Positions 1 to 11,438 of a stretch of DNA of 64,000 nt are shown here, piece after piece. Location of the stretch: contig JACAXG010000024.1 of NCBI GenBank assembly GCA_018881555.1, positions 8,861,662 through 8,925,661 on the forward strand, in the 5' to 3' direction. Each line of letters opens with the position of its first letter. Position 1 is the first letter of the stretch. This stretch comes from Amblyornis subalaris. Taxonomy: Eukaryota; Chordata; Aves; Passeriformes; Ptilonorhynchidae. A program made the position numbers and the translations under genes. The notes beneath the pieces were generated by a model, which did not search any database, was not told the DNA's origin, and saw only the letters and a program-made list of their open reading frames with translations.

Positions 1-962
1 ATGTCTAATTTATATGAACTCTGGTTTATTGTGGGATACAAGAAATCTACTGGAGGAAAGATTGCCTGTTACAAGATGAAGCCATCCAGGAGAAGCAGGT
101 TATCATACATTGTACTTCTCAGTGGTCTGATCAGACTTTTCATGAACTGATCCACCTTGTATCTGAAGAGAGGAACGGAACAATATCACTAGCGTGCGGT
201 AACACCATAAAACCTAGAGTTGCACAACCCTCTGAAGTGGCCCTTCACATTTCAGCAAGAACACAGAGTTGTGCCTATTACAGGACTTCGCAAAGGAAGG
301 GGCAACTACTGCCCGAGACTATTCATTAACCTTTTTTTGCCAATAATGGCTGGAACTTAAAGCAGGAAAACACCCCGAGCTGTTGCTTTTCAGCTTAAGA
401 GGAGAATTCAGCATGGGTCCAAGGACACAAATTAACAGAGTCAATGCAAACCCAGCAATATTTCTAGCCCAGCCTGCTGTGCTCACCATTGGAGCGCCTT
501 CCATCACTTCCCTCCTCCCATAGTCCCTCACCGCATGATCAGAACAGAATTCGAGATGCTCCAGCATTTGTTTTACAGAATAACAGTGTGTCAGCTGCCA
601 GCAAGGTAAGTGCTCATGTATTTCCTGGATCAGAGGCTAAAGATGGAATAAGAGCTATTAATTCATCCATACAAATCCAAGCTACCAGGGAATGACTGTC
701 CATTCCAGAAGACCACAGAGGGGGCTGAGCAGCCAACTCCCAGCAGAGAAGCTGATCTGGCTGACTAAGAGCTTTGTTTCCAAAACCTGCACCCTAATCC
801 CTTCGCACAGCTGAGCCAGGGAAGATGTGACTCCAAGCCATCAGCCCTGCAGAACATTTTCCCCAGCTCTCTGTGAGCTTTACACAATGCCAACCAACAA
901 TGCTTACCACCATTTTTCATGGAAGATTATCTAGCTTCATTCCAAGCAGTTTTTCTTGATGT
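1..962. other. unannotated AT-rich sequence
   Basis: I see no gene, RNA or recognisable repeat here. Open frames are short (82 codons at most) and none resembles a known protein. The stretch ends at the 5-bp duplication TCAAG that flanks the first solo LTR. Confidence 0.5.
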
Positions 963-967
963 TCAAG
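963..967. repeat. target-site duplication, left, of LTR copy A
   Basis: TCAAG directly precedes the TG of the LTR and is repeated at 2009-2013 directly after the terminal CA. A 5-bp duplication fits ERV classes other than class II. Confidence 0.8.
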
Positions 968-2008
968 TGTTACAGGTTTAACAAATGAATTTTTTCCCCC
1001 CCCCCCATCTAGAAGGGAGACCTGTGGGGGTGGGGAGGGGTCGGCTGGGAACTAATGGGCGATACTTAAGGACAAAAGAAGTTGCCTGCCCAATGCACAT
1101 GCCACAATAATTTCCCCAGTTAAAGAAACAAGAGCTGGGAGTGTTGGCCAGGGGATTGCTCCCCGGAGGCTGCAGCTTATCACGAGAGGTGAAAAGACTT
1201 TGGCAAGAGGGGGCAGATGCCAGGCTCAGTCTCTTCTCGGCTCAGCATTCGGTAAGCACAGTCGTGTTTGCAGCGAGTGCCGGTTTTTGCTCTGAGAATG
1301 CTGCTGCGCTGTGACGTCTTCGCCAGCTCACTCCGGAGCACTGCTGCATTGTGATGTCTCCACAGGGGTCCCACCATGGCACAGGGTACAGCGTCACGCT
1401 GTAACTGTCACCACCCGGAGCTGCTCGCCTCTGCCGTTCTCCGTCGCCAGCCTGGGTTCTGCTGCACACAGGTCAGCACCAGGGTCTGCTCGTCTCTGCT
1501 GTTCCTGCCTTCTGCTGGCCCCTCAGTGCGTGATACCGAGGTTCATCGCTCCCCAGTCAAACCTGCCTGCCTGTGCTGCTTGCTGCCCACTGCCGGGGTT
1601 GGTGCTGAGCAGGGCTGCTGCCCCGTGAATTCACGCCGGGAGCGATTCCCTCCTCTCCCCTGAGCCATCATTGCCACATGGAGAGGTCGCCATTCTCACG
1701 CCACAGCACCCCCTGCAGCCACAGGGGAGTCACCACAGCCTCTCTGCCTCAACAGAGAATAGCCCAACCAGTGAGAAAAGACTGTTACTGGGTTTATCTG
1801 TTCTCTTATTGTTGCCGTTTACCTGTCTTGTTAGATATTTATAGATATATAATCCTAGTAAAGAATTGTTATTGTTTTTTCCCACATCTTTGCCTGAGAG
1901 CCGCGTAATTTCAAGGGTATAGTAATTTGGAGGGGGGGTGGTCATCCTCTCTATCCCAGGAAGGTTTCCCGCCTTGCTCGGCAGACACCTGTCTTTCAAA
2001 CCAGGACA
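968..2008 (-). mobile_element. solo LTR, TguLTR5-like (copy A)
   Basis: A 1,041-bp element bounded by TG...CA and by a perfect 5-bp duplication TCAAG (963-967 and 2009-2013). It aligns along its length with 29138-30209 and, inverted, with 53009-54028. Shared blocks include GATACTTAAGGACAAAAG near the left end and ACACCTGTC-TTCAAACCA at the right end. Read on the minus strand it begins TGTCCTGGTTTGAAAGACAGG, the start I remember for passerine TguLTR5 LTRs, so minus is the likely orientation. No internal retroviral coding sequence is attached, so it is a solo LTR left by recombination. A run of 11 C lies at about 1,005-1,015. Boundaries are well supported; the family name is from memory. Confidence 0.85.
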
Positions 2009-2013
2009 TCAAG

Positions 2014-5000
2014 TTACCTTCTCTTTTGCAGCCCATTAAGTCTAATTGCACCCTCTTGCAAAGGCTAAACAATTATCTCTCTTGTGTACCCACACCTTAA
2101 ATTGCTGGGGTCTTAGCTTCTTAGGTGATCTATCTATATTAAGCACTTTCATTCATTACTCAGAAATTAGTCCCTTTGCTCTCCTAATCAGCTCTTTCCC
2201 CTCCCTCAGAAACTTGCCAAGGGCAGGTGCCCTACATTTATGCCAGGGAGCCAGATGCATCCACACCATGTGTAAAGCCTATTATTCTTCCATTCATAAC
2301 TGGGATATGACAGACCACTGTGCTGTCTTGTATTACTGCTGCACTGCAGAAGCCAAGGCCAACCACGGGCCCTTGATTTGTTCCAACCCTGTGACTGCAG
2401 GTGCTCTTTCACACCCAGTACACACATTTCTTCTCTCTTTCCAGCCCTCAGTCTCTTCAGATTGTTCTGCACCTTTGGTTCATCTGCACAGGGAGAGTTT
2501 ATTGACAATAACTGCAGGCATCCAAGTTTTACACATGAAAAGGTAAAACTCAGCAAGCTCTTCTGATGGCTTTCATAGTGTCTTTCATGTTCCTTCTTCA
2601 GCTGTCATAATCCTGGCTTCTACATCACACTACCCCTGTGCAGAAATACATTTTACTCTTGTACAGGAGATGCATCACCACATTCCCCAAAAGAGCTGCT
2701 GCTTTGTCTGCTCAAAGCAGCAATATAAAGGTACCTCTGGGGTGATACCCAATATCTTTGGGATCACAACTGTGCTCCAAACCATCCATCAGCCTCCTAA
2801 GCAGATTGAATTTCAGCCTGAGCAATACAGCGAGTATACTGTGGCTATCTGATGGGCTGAAAGGGATTTGGGCTTTACAGTTTCTGTGAGTTTTCAAGCA
2901 GTCGTGGGGTAACGTTACAGAAAGCAAACATCTTTCAAGTGAAAATAGCTCAGAATAAAATTGACATCCTATTTGTTTTCAGAACTAGTTTTAGTTTCAG
3001 ATCCATAATCAGTCAAAGAAACAATCTTAACTCAACTGTCTGAGCAGAGGAATGCCCAGCAACGCTGTGCGGTGTTTTCAGTTAGCTGTCAGGTTTCATT
3101 TAGCATTCTGCACTGGTGCTGTGGTTTGGTTAGCCTGGAAATTTTAAATGCAAATGTATTTGCATGGTGGCATGAGAGAACAATATCAGAATTTTACCTC
3201 ACACAACAGCTCCTTGCTCAGTTCCATTCAACTCCCTTTTCCTCATTCCCATATACACAGATTTACTGCTACTAAAAAAATAGGCTTAAACAAGAAAATC
3301 TTTACCTTCTGTTTTTTCCTGTTGAAAGACCTTCCCTCGCCCTTCTGCTTCAACAAACCTAAACCACAGTTTAAACAATGCTTTAAAATCGCCTACAACT
3401 CCAACTTGACACACAGAGCAGGCAAGCAATTTCTTCAATAGAAGGGACTAGCAGCACTTAATTCAAATCATCCCCATACAGTATTTTCCATCTTCCAAGG
3501 GCTAAATACGCACTAGCTAATTAATCACTGTTTTATCCGCACCCTGAACTCCCTGTCTTATCCTGAGAAACCAGGCAGAAAGCAAACACCTCCAAGAGGA
3601 TGTGCTGCTGGACAAGCATTTATCATTTTCTTCTCTTTTTTGTGCTCAGTGTCAATGAGTCCTGGGCCACAGATGTAGGCATATAATCACCAGCTCTCAT
3701 AATTCAACAGTTCCTTGAGAGGCAGTGACAGGGCTATTGGAGAGGCAGATTTTTCATTGGCCTCATTATGGAGGCATTTATTGAGCAGTAACGTGTGACC
3801 ACTTTGAACAGTGCTAAATGATCAGAACCAGACCTAACAGTTCTCCCCTCGTGCAAAGATGCTGTTACCCATGTGCGAGACCAGCCACTCATGTAAACCC
3901 AGGAGCAACCTGAACACAGCTCAGCAGTTTGTGCTGAGCTACATGGGAGCAGAAGACATTCTAGAAATTACAGAGCCTCTATGGCGAAGTAAAAAATGCT
4001 CCAATTTTCTCTTTAAAAAACAGCTTTTTGCTCTGTATTTTTGATTTATTATCAAACACACATGCAAGAGTGCTATTTTAAAGCAAAATAAATAAGAAGG
4101 GCAGGTCAGTGGGCATGAATTATCTGATCTTCCAAGCTCTGGACCAATCAACCTTGCTGCAGTTAGTATCCATTGCAATATTTAACTCTGTTGTTGAAGG
4201 AGGAAATACTATTTTTAGCTATTATCTATTACTTTTGTTCAGAGATTAAGTGCCACATACAGTTCTATTACTCATCTTGCACTTTATTAGGTGTATTTAC
4301 AGAACTATTCATTAATTCCGATGGCTTCTACATTAAAAAAAAAATTAAAGTAATTGCACTGGTGTGCCTTATTGTGGCTAGATTTTACAACCGCAATTCT
4401 ATCTGTTGTAAAAATTAAAAGGAAGTGCCTCCAGAATGGAAGTGGTAGGAGTTACGACTGCAACCAAAGGATCAGATTTTTTTAAGCACTCAGGGCTTGA
4501 TTTTCTTAACCATTGAAGATTGAGAATTTGGCTTACACAGACACATCTCCCTCACTGTTCCCCTAATGCACATCAGATACAAAAGACTGAAAACTGAAAA
4601 GACCTGAAAATCTAGCAATTTACTGTGNAGCCTAAATATAAGGTAGGAGTGTTCAAAATCTGGTTCTGCCTTGGATGATGAGTACTTCTGGAAATTCCTC
4701 TTACACTCTGTCTGCTCTGTAATGTCTTTTTTACTGTGCTCCACTGGGAACATGTCTTATGGAATTAATTCCATATTCCTTCCAGAGTCTTCCCCTAATT
4801 AATGAGAAAGATAAAGTATTAAGTCATTCAGTCAACAGTGTATACTATAGATATGAAATCCCTGTCAATACATGTTTCATAGTAAGTCACGTATCACTAG
4901 TTTACCACTGAGGAACCAGATTTACACACTCTATTCACCTGACTTCCAGAACTAAGTTTTAGCTCTGCTTAGGCTACAAGAGAAGTTACGGACAAAGAAC

Positions 5001-5759
5001 AGTTTTGCCAGGCAGAACCACAGCTCTACATCAGACTATGCGCTAGATGATAGGTGGGTCCATTATTATATAGCTGGCCTATACTGAACTTTTCTTTTAA
5101 TTAAAATTGTAAGAAAGCTGCCTAATCATCACCTAACAGTCATCTTTTCCTAAATGCTAGCAGATGCAAGCGATGGAAGAAATTGAAAGTATTTATTTTA
5201 AATAAAGCATCAAAACTTAGCTTTAGTCCTATCTTTTCATTATTCTTCAACGTGCTAGTAAACACAAAACCTGATTGTTTCCTGCAATTTACCATGAGAT
5301 GCTTACAAGTATGCTAGCTGGAAATTATAAGTACTACGAAAGCCAAATAATTTTCTCAAAACTCTTTTTAAGGTTGTTCTCTCTTGTTGCTTCTGCAATA
5401 TCAAAACCCTGACACACATCCAACTCAAGGTACTGAAGAACATAAAGACACTGGTCCTTTACCAGTGATCACTTACGGGCTTTCAAAATTAAGAGCAACC
5501 ACACACACACACACTCTGAAAGGGACAAGCCCATCTGCTGCAGGAGCTATCGGAGATTGTGCACTTCAGGGTGGAAACATGCAAAAATCATTCTGCAAAA
5601 AATATCTTACTCATGCACAGAGGTCTTACTTGCGTGAATAAAGCTTACAGCAGTCAGCCCACAGGAATCACATTTACAGCCAACTCCAGTTACCTGAGAT
5701 CGCTATTCCAGACTGGAAGAGAAGAGCAGTATCTGCACAAACACTGACTAAATATTCAC
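2014..5759. other. unannotated AT-rich sequence
   Basis: Ordinary non-coding sequence. The longest frame (2046-2546, plus, 166 codons) has no recognisable domain and no codon-like structure, and I take it as chance. A short CA tract lies at about 5,500-5,513. One ambiguous base is at 4,627. Confidence 0.45.
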
Positions 5760-6745
5760 GCAGGGAGCAAAACCTGCGAGCCCGAGCTTCAGCACTCCCG
5801 GGGACCATCCGAACGGCTGCCAGGGCTGTGTCTCACCGCACCTCACAGCCATAAACAAAGCCAGGAGCGCCCGACCTCCCGCCGCCGCCCACCCCGGGGG
5901 TCCGCAGAACCGCTCCCCGAGTCCCCGGCACCACACTCCGCGTGTGTGGGCCGCCGCGGTGGGGGCCCGGACACAGACCTACTCTCCCTTCGCCCAGTTC
6001 TCCGGGCCGCGCCCTGAGCTGACAGACCTGGCGGCGGTATCGCCCGGTTCCTCGGACCGCACGACCCCCACTCACCGCGCACGACCCCGGACGGCGCCTT
6101 CGGCGGAGAGAGCCGGAGGCCCAGCCCGGGAGGGCTGAGCGTGCGGAGGGGCCGCGGGCGCTTCCGCGCTCCACCCGGGGCAGCTGCTGGCGCACAATGC
6201 GCGGCCGCGGCAGTCGCGCCGGCGGGGCGGGGACGGGCGGGGTGGGGGACGGCCCCGCGGCGTCGGGAGGGGCGGCGGGGAGGGACCCGGCCATAAAGCA
6301 GGACCCGGAACCCTCCAGCCCCACCCGGTCCCTGCCCGGCAGGCCGCCCTGGGCATCCATGCCCCCGAGCAGGTCACGGCGGGTGTTGTGCCACGGCCGG
6401 CCGGGCATTGCTGGGCTTGTTGGGCAGGCCCCGGGGGGTCCTGCGGAACAAGCCCGGCAGATGGGCCGCTTTCCTGCTTCAGCCACGGAGAGACAAGGGA
6501 GTAGTGGGCAGGCAGCCACACAGACGCCTCGTGCCTACGAGAAAAGTGCAGGCAGCAGCACATCCACGGCGTGTCAAGGAGAAATTGTCCTGCTCCAGCT
6601 GCTCCAGTGCCGGAGGAGCTGGAAGGCCCCTGGGAAGCATCATACGTTCTTGCATTGGCACACAGACCCGGGTGTGCAGCGGTCCCGGCAAGGGCTTTGT
6701 TGGAGCATGAGGTGCAGCGTGGGGCTGGCCAGATTGTGCTGCACG
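5760..6745. promoter_or_regulatory. CpG island, probable promoter
   Basis: This roughly 1-kb stretch is sharply GC- and CpG-rich against AT-rich flanks. It contains GC-box-like GGGGCGGGGAC motifs near 6,230, several CCGCGG/GCGGCCGC sites and a CpG-dense inverted repeat, GCGCA-CAA-TGCGC, near 6,190-6,202. Undermethylated islands of this kind usually mark vertebrate promoters. The minus strand carries consensus splice donors (6,076/6,075 and around 5,840), so transcription to the left is the better guess. Open frames across it (up to 228 codons) are expected from the composition. I do not recognise the gene. Confidence 0.6.
6069..6080 (-). other. candidate 5' splice site of a first exon
   Basis: On the minus strand the sequence reads GCGCG|GTGAGTG, a near-perfect vertebrate donor, with the last exonic base at 6076. 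It lies inside the CpG island, downstream (minus sense) of the GC-box-like cluster, as expected for a non-coding or partly coding first exon. No matching acceptor was identified between here and the left window edge, so the transcript is inferred. Confidence 0.35.
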
Positions 6746-9700
6746 GCCCGTGTATCAGCCAAAACGGGTGGTTTCACCCGGGCTGTAGGTGGTAGCCCGT
6801 TTTGATCTGAGCTATGGAATTTTAGGTACACCCTGCAGGGATTTAAACCAAAAAAAAGTTTTATAAAATCAATTCCACCTTGGGTTTCAGCAACATCAAA
6901 TCGTAGCTTGGTTGGGGTATCTCACAGGCACTGATTTCCTACCTGGTTCAGCTGTCCTGCCTGAGGGAAGGACACTGCCAAGAAGCAGATTCAAATGACA
7001 GCTGTGTTTGGGTGTTAATGCCACAATATCACATCACAGTACCATAGGCTTCAATGTACGTGGTCTTAGGTGCTGCTGGTGCTTCACAGTCTTCCTCTTC
7101 CAGTGGAAGCTGGACATCACCACTTACTGTAACTATTCGATCCAGTTTGCATTTGGACTAGAATGACTTTGAATGGTGACAGCATATGAAGGAATCTAAT
7201 AGAAGAGAAGTAAGGATCATACAATGGAGTCCTCCTTGGCAATGCTCGTGGCAAATTGTTACACTTTGAAAGCAAGTGTTGTCTGTCTCCTGACTGCAAA
7301 NAAAATAGCAGCAATGGATGAGTTGTCTTTGGGTCATTATATTGGGTCATATATGCCTGCGAAAATCATGGTGTCTTTTGTGATTAAATGGTAAAACAAC
7401 CAAGTTCACGACTAAGTAGTCCAAGAGTCATGTAAACCGTAAAGCTACAATCCAGCATAAAAGTAAGCTATGATTTTTCATCAGCTTAACTGACCCAGAA
7501 ATTTGAGGAAGATGACTTTGCCCTTCTAAATTTTCAGTGGAGGAATGAAAGGAATGTCCCTGATTGCCCTTGTCCCTGAATGCAAGGAAGAATTGATCTT
7601 AGGATCAGGGAGCAGTTTCTTCTTCAAATCTGCCACTTTTTTCCAAACAGTAGGACATTCGTTCCTTGGAAGCCCTTGGAAAGACATTTTCATCACTGTT
7701 TTCTTTTTTCTCTGTTTTATAAAATCTAAACCAAATTATTAAAACACAATTATGTAGCATGCAAAGGAACCTGAGTTGGGTCTTTAATCCAAGTGTTACA
7801 GAATCACGATCGAGCCATACTTTTTTGGTCGGAACTTGTATCTGAATTCGTCATCAGAAGACCCAAATACATTCACTTGTTTATTCAACAAAGCAAAATG
7901 CACAGGTTACATTCTTTCTGGAAGTTTTCCAAAAGCTTTGCTTTAAAAACTACAAGCAAACAATAAACCCAAGAGAATTGGTACTTACAATTAATTTTAA
8001 TGATGATGACCAGGATCATACCTACAGCTGAATGAGCTCTGTACCTCTCCACAGCTCAGCTAGCTTCCATCAAAACTAGCATGGGCACAAAACTTCTATT
8101 AGGAACCTCTTTCAGGATCAGAGCCTCACTTTGCAGGATTAAGTTGTGATTATGCTGGGTGGGTGAAATACACCCCAATATGGTATCTTGGTGTGAGAAA
8201 TATTTAGCTTTTACAGCAGGAAAAGGATTCAAATAAATCTTGGTGCCAGGTGGACTCACATCAGTCAGAATACTTTGCTAACAACCAAATTAATCCAGCT
8301 GCACTACAAAAAACCACATCACTAGCAGCATCTTCCTACTTGGGTCTAATCATATCTTTTTGTAGTGTAAGTGCAAGAGATGATGGGCAGAGTTTAGTAT
8401 AGCAGAGCTACACTGGAAACAATTCTAACACGGAGAAAACAGTTCGGAGAAAGCATCGACTGATTTTGTTGCTCCCTGTCAGTTCCACACAAATGTAAGT
8501 GCATGAGGAAGTAGACTAGGAGTGTTATTACTGTAGTCAGCCCCAGTGCAGCAAAACTGCCCGGTGGGGAGTCATCTGTACATAGGAACCAGGTGTTAAT
8601 TCTTCCCCTGATGACAATGTTAATCATCAGGGCAGCCTGAGTGGCAGCAGTAAAGACCAAGATGAGCAGTAAAAACTGTACTGGGCTGGGCTGCCAAGCT
8701 CCAAGGCAGCTCTTCAAGAAGCATGGTTATCCATGTGTTGTTGGAGGCCTGGGTGCTCATATTCTTGGGCTGCCAAAGAGACAGGAGACTGGTAAAGTTA
8801 ATTTTATGCAAATGTTTCCTGATGCCTCATATGCTGAGGTAGCACATTTTTCAGATGTCTCAGCTATGGCAGCAGAAAGTTTGTAGGGCTTTGGGAAATG
8901 TGGGGCAGTAGCTGGTAGTGCTTTTTTGTGTCCTCAGCAGTTCCCAATTATCAAAACAAAAGCAAACCTCTTGCCTCCTGAAGTAAAAGTTGCATAAAAA
9001 AGTTGTGTATGGAAGAAAATTCACACCAGAACAAGCACAGGAAACTGCAGAGCTGCAGAAAGGATGAGTTAATGGAAAAAGGTTGATGTCCTGATACTGA
9101 GTAAAGGCTGTGGAAAACTGCCAGCTCACACTGTGGAAGAGTATGACTGCCAGAGTGGCCTTGGTTAAGCTGTAGTGTGCTCACTCCAGGCAACTTAATT
9201 CCACAGGTATTACTGGAGGCAGACATTTTCCTCGATCTGCAAGAACAATAACTCACAACCAGTCTTTTTTTTTAAACAATGGAGTAAGAGTAGAGACAGC
9301 TCTGTTTTCACCAGCTGGTTAAAATCAATACGAGGCCAGATTTACTTTGTTGCACACAGTTACACGGTTTGTATGCACACTCCTTCTACATGTCCCTACT
9401 GTTGCATCTCCTCAAATGACACAAGGGATTGTTGACAGGAGAGTTGAGGATGGGAAGCTCAAGGGAAATGAAGAGGAACCATAATCACAACATTTTAATA
9501 GCATTTGTAGTACAAAGGTACAGTCACAGAGAGTGGAAAAGGGAACCCCCCTAGGCAACCAAGGCAGAAGTAAGTAATTAAATAACTTTCTCATCTGTAG
9601 GACAACTGAGATAAAGACCTCTAACTTCTGGTTCTTAATGGAGCTGTAGGCTTTGGCTTCCTCCATAGCCTGAATGGCTTAGGACTGGGATGCTCGTCTC

Positions 9701-11222
9701 AGGCTTCTTCCCTTCTCTAGCCACAAAGTAATTACCACCTATTTAACTTAGCATGGGAAGCATCTTTATTGTTTCTTGGCTAGTGAAATTGTTCACTGTA
9801 GATGTCTTTTTCATCTGAAAAGGAAAAATCTCTGATTAAAGATGCCTTCAGGCAACTCTGTCTTAACTTTTTTTTAAATTAGCTTGTTGATTTTTGCTAT
9901 CAGCCATAGATAATGCAAGTATTTAGGAATGAAGTGGAATCTTGATTTGCAACATAAGGGATAAAAATTTGTTTTTCTGTAGTGTCTTTTATCCAAGAAT
10001 ACCAAATGTTTCACTAATGTTATTTAAGTGGATCTCTTATAGCATCTAGTTGAGATGCTAATAATTATTTAGCAAAATAGCTGCAATAGTTAAAACACCA
10101 AAATATGCGTAAGGGTACTTAGAACAGAAGAGATGGTATGAGTTACCTGAAGGGCATTTAGCAAATCAGTGATGCATCACTGATGTGTCTAATACATCCT
10201 TTATCCCATCTCGTATTGCTTCTCAGAGGTCCAAGGACTTTCCAGCCTCAAGGTATCTCTAGGTGTCCTGGTAAGATAAGGATAAGTACAGCAGTAGATG
10301 GCTGCCACCAAGGGTTCAGGACAAAGAAATTTGAGCATTAGAACCACTTTTTATTTTGGAGTTGTTTTGGCCAGCATTGGAGGATATATGAAATAAGCCA
10401 GAAGTTTCAACTTGACAGCAGATAAGGAAAAGGAACTGTGATTCAGCTGACATTTCAAAACCCAGAGTCTTTGATGATGCAATCAATCTTTGTTGATGCC
10501 TGAGCACAACTCCTGGTAGCAGCACTGTAGTACTCTGCAGAGATGCTGGCTGGGATCTCTGCTCTTTTTGCACTTAGCGTTGCTTAAACACCCAGTCAGT
10601 GAAGTCTGGCAGGGGCCCACAGCCACAAATCCACCATCCCAGACAGGAGATGGCTATGAACCACAGAGGGGAGAGAGATCCTTCCTCCTGTGTTCAATCT
10701 TATTTTGTAAATTAACCAGGACTGGGTAATTTTTGAGTGAAGCCTTCATTAGGAAGTCTGAAACTTTTGATCCCAATCAGTGAGGCTGCCTTGAGAATAC
10801 ACGATGCACCTGAGGGCTGAAAATGCTTGTCCGGGATGCCAGGGACCCAAGGTCCTGCTTTGATTCAACTGTTGAATTTGCAGGCAGGTCTCACACAGCT
10901 TCTGTAGGAAAAAAACTACAACTGTGACCGGCTACTTGAGGAAGGATCCATCTCTGTCCTTTTTTTGCAACTATTAATTTTGATGTGAATTGTTCACTAT
11001 GAACTGGGCAAAAAAATAGGCTTTTGCCCAGTGACCTTCCTGTTGGACATGAGAAAATTGCACAGTGATGACATGAATCCTGGGTATACCTCCATCCGTA
11101 GCACAAGATCCACCAGCAAAAGGAATCTACCAACGAAACTAGTGCTGCCCTCTCACCTTATTCCCACCCATACTGGCAGGGCCTGTGGAAAGGTCGCTCT
11201 CCCTCGCCCTGCAATAGGGCTC

Positions 11223-11241
11223 CACACACACACACACACAC
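11223..11241. repeat. (CA)n microsatellite
   Basis: An uninterrupted CA dinucleotide run of about 19 bases. Confidence 0.9.
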
Positions 11242-11383
11242 CACCTTGTTCCTTCATTTCCCAAACCTCCCTCATGTTCCACAAACGTCTACACTGGCCC
11301 TGCCTCTCACTGGTCAGCAGGTATTGGGACGGTGCCAGCCAGGACATTCTCTCAGAACCTCCTCTAAAGCAGAGCAGCTCTAA

Positions 11384-11438
11384 CAAAAACAAACAAACAA
11401 GCCAAAACCAAACCAATCAAACAAAACAAACAAACAAA
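11384..11438. repeat. (AAAC)n-type simple repeat
   Basis: An imperfect run of AAAC/CAAAA units, with interspersed CC in its middle. Confidence 0.8.

Noticed and set aside
1311..1628. Frames in the GC-rich middle of LTR copy A (and 29327-30007 in copy B)
   Set aside because: They fall inside solo LTRs and are not aligned in frame between the two copies.
2046..2546. 166-codon plus-strand frame
   Set aside because: No recognised motif, no splice or promoter context, and a minus-strand frame of similar size overlaps it.
5833..6519. 228-codon minus-strand frame in the CpG island
   Set aside because: GC-rich islands give long frames by composition. No domain is visible, and overlapping frames of similar length exist on both strands.
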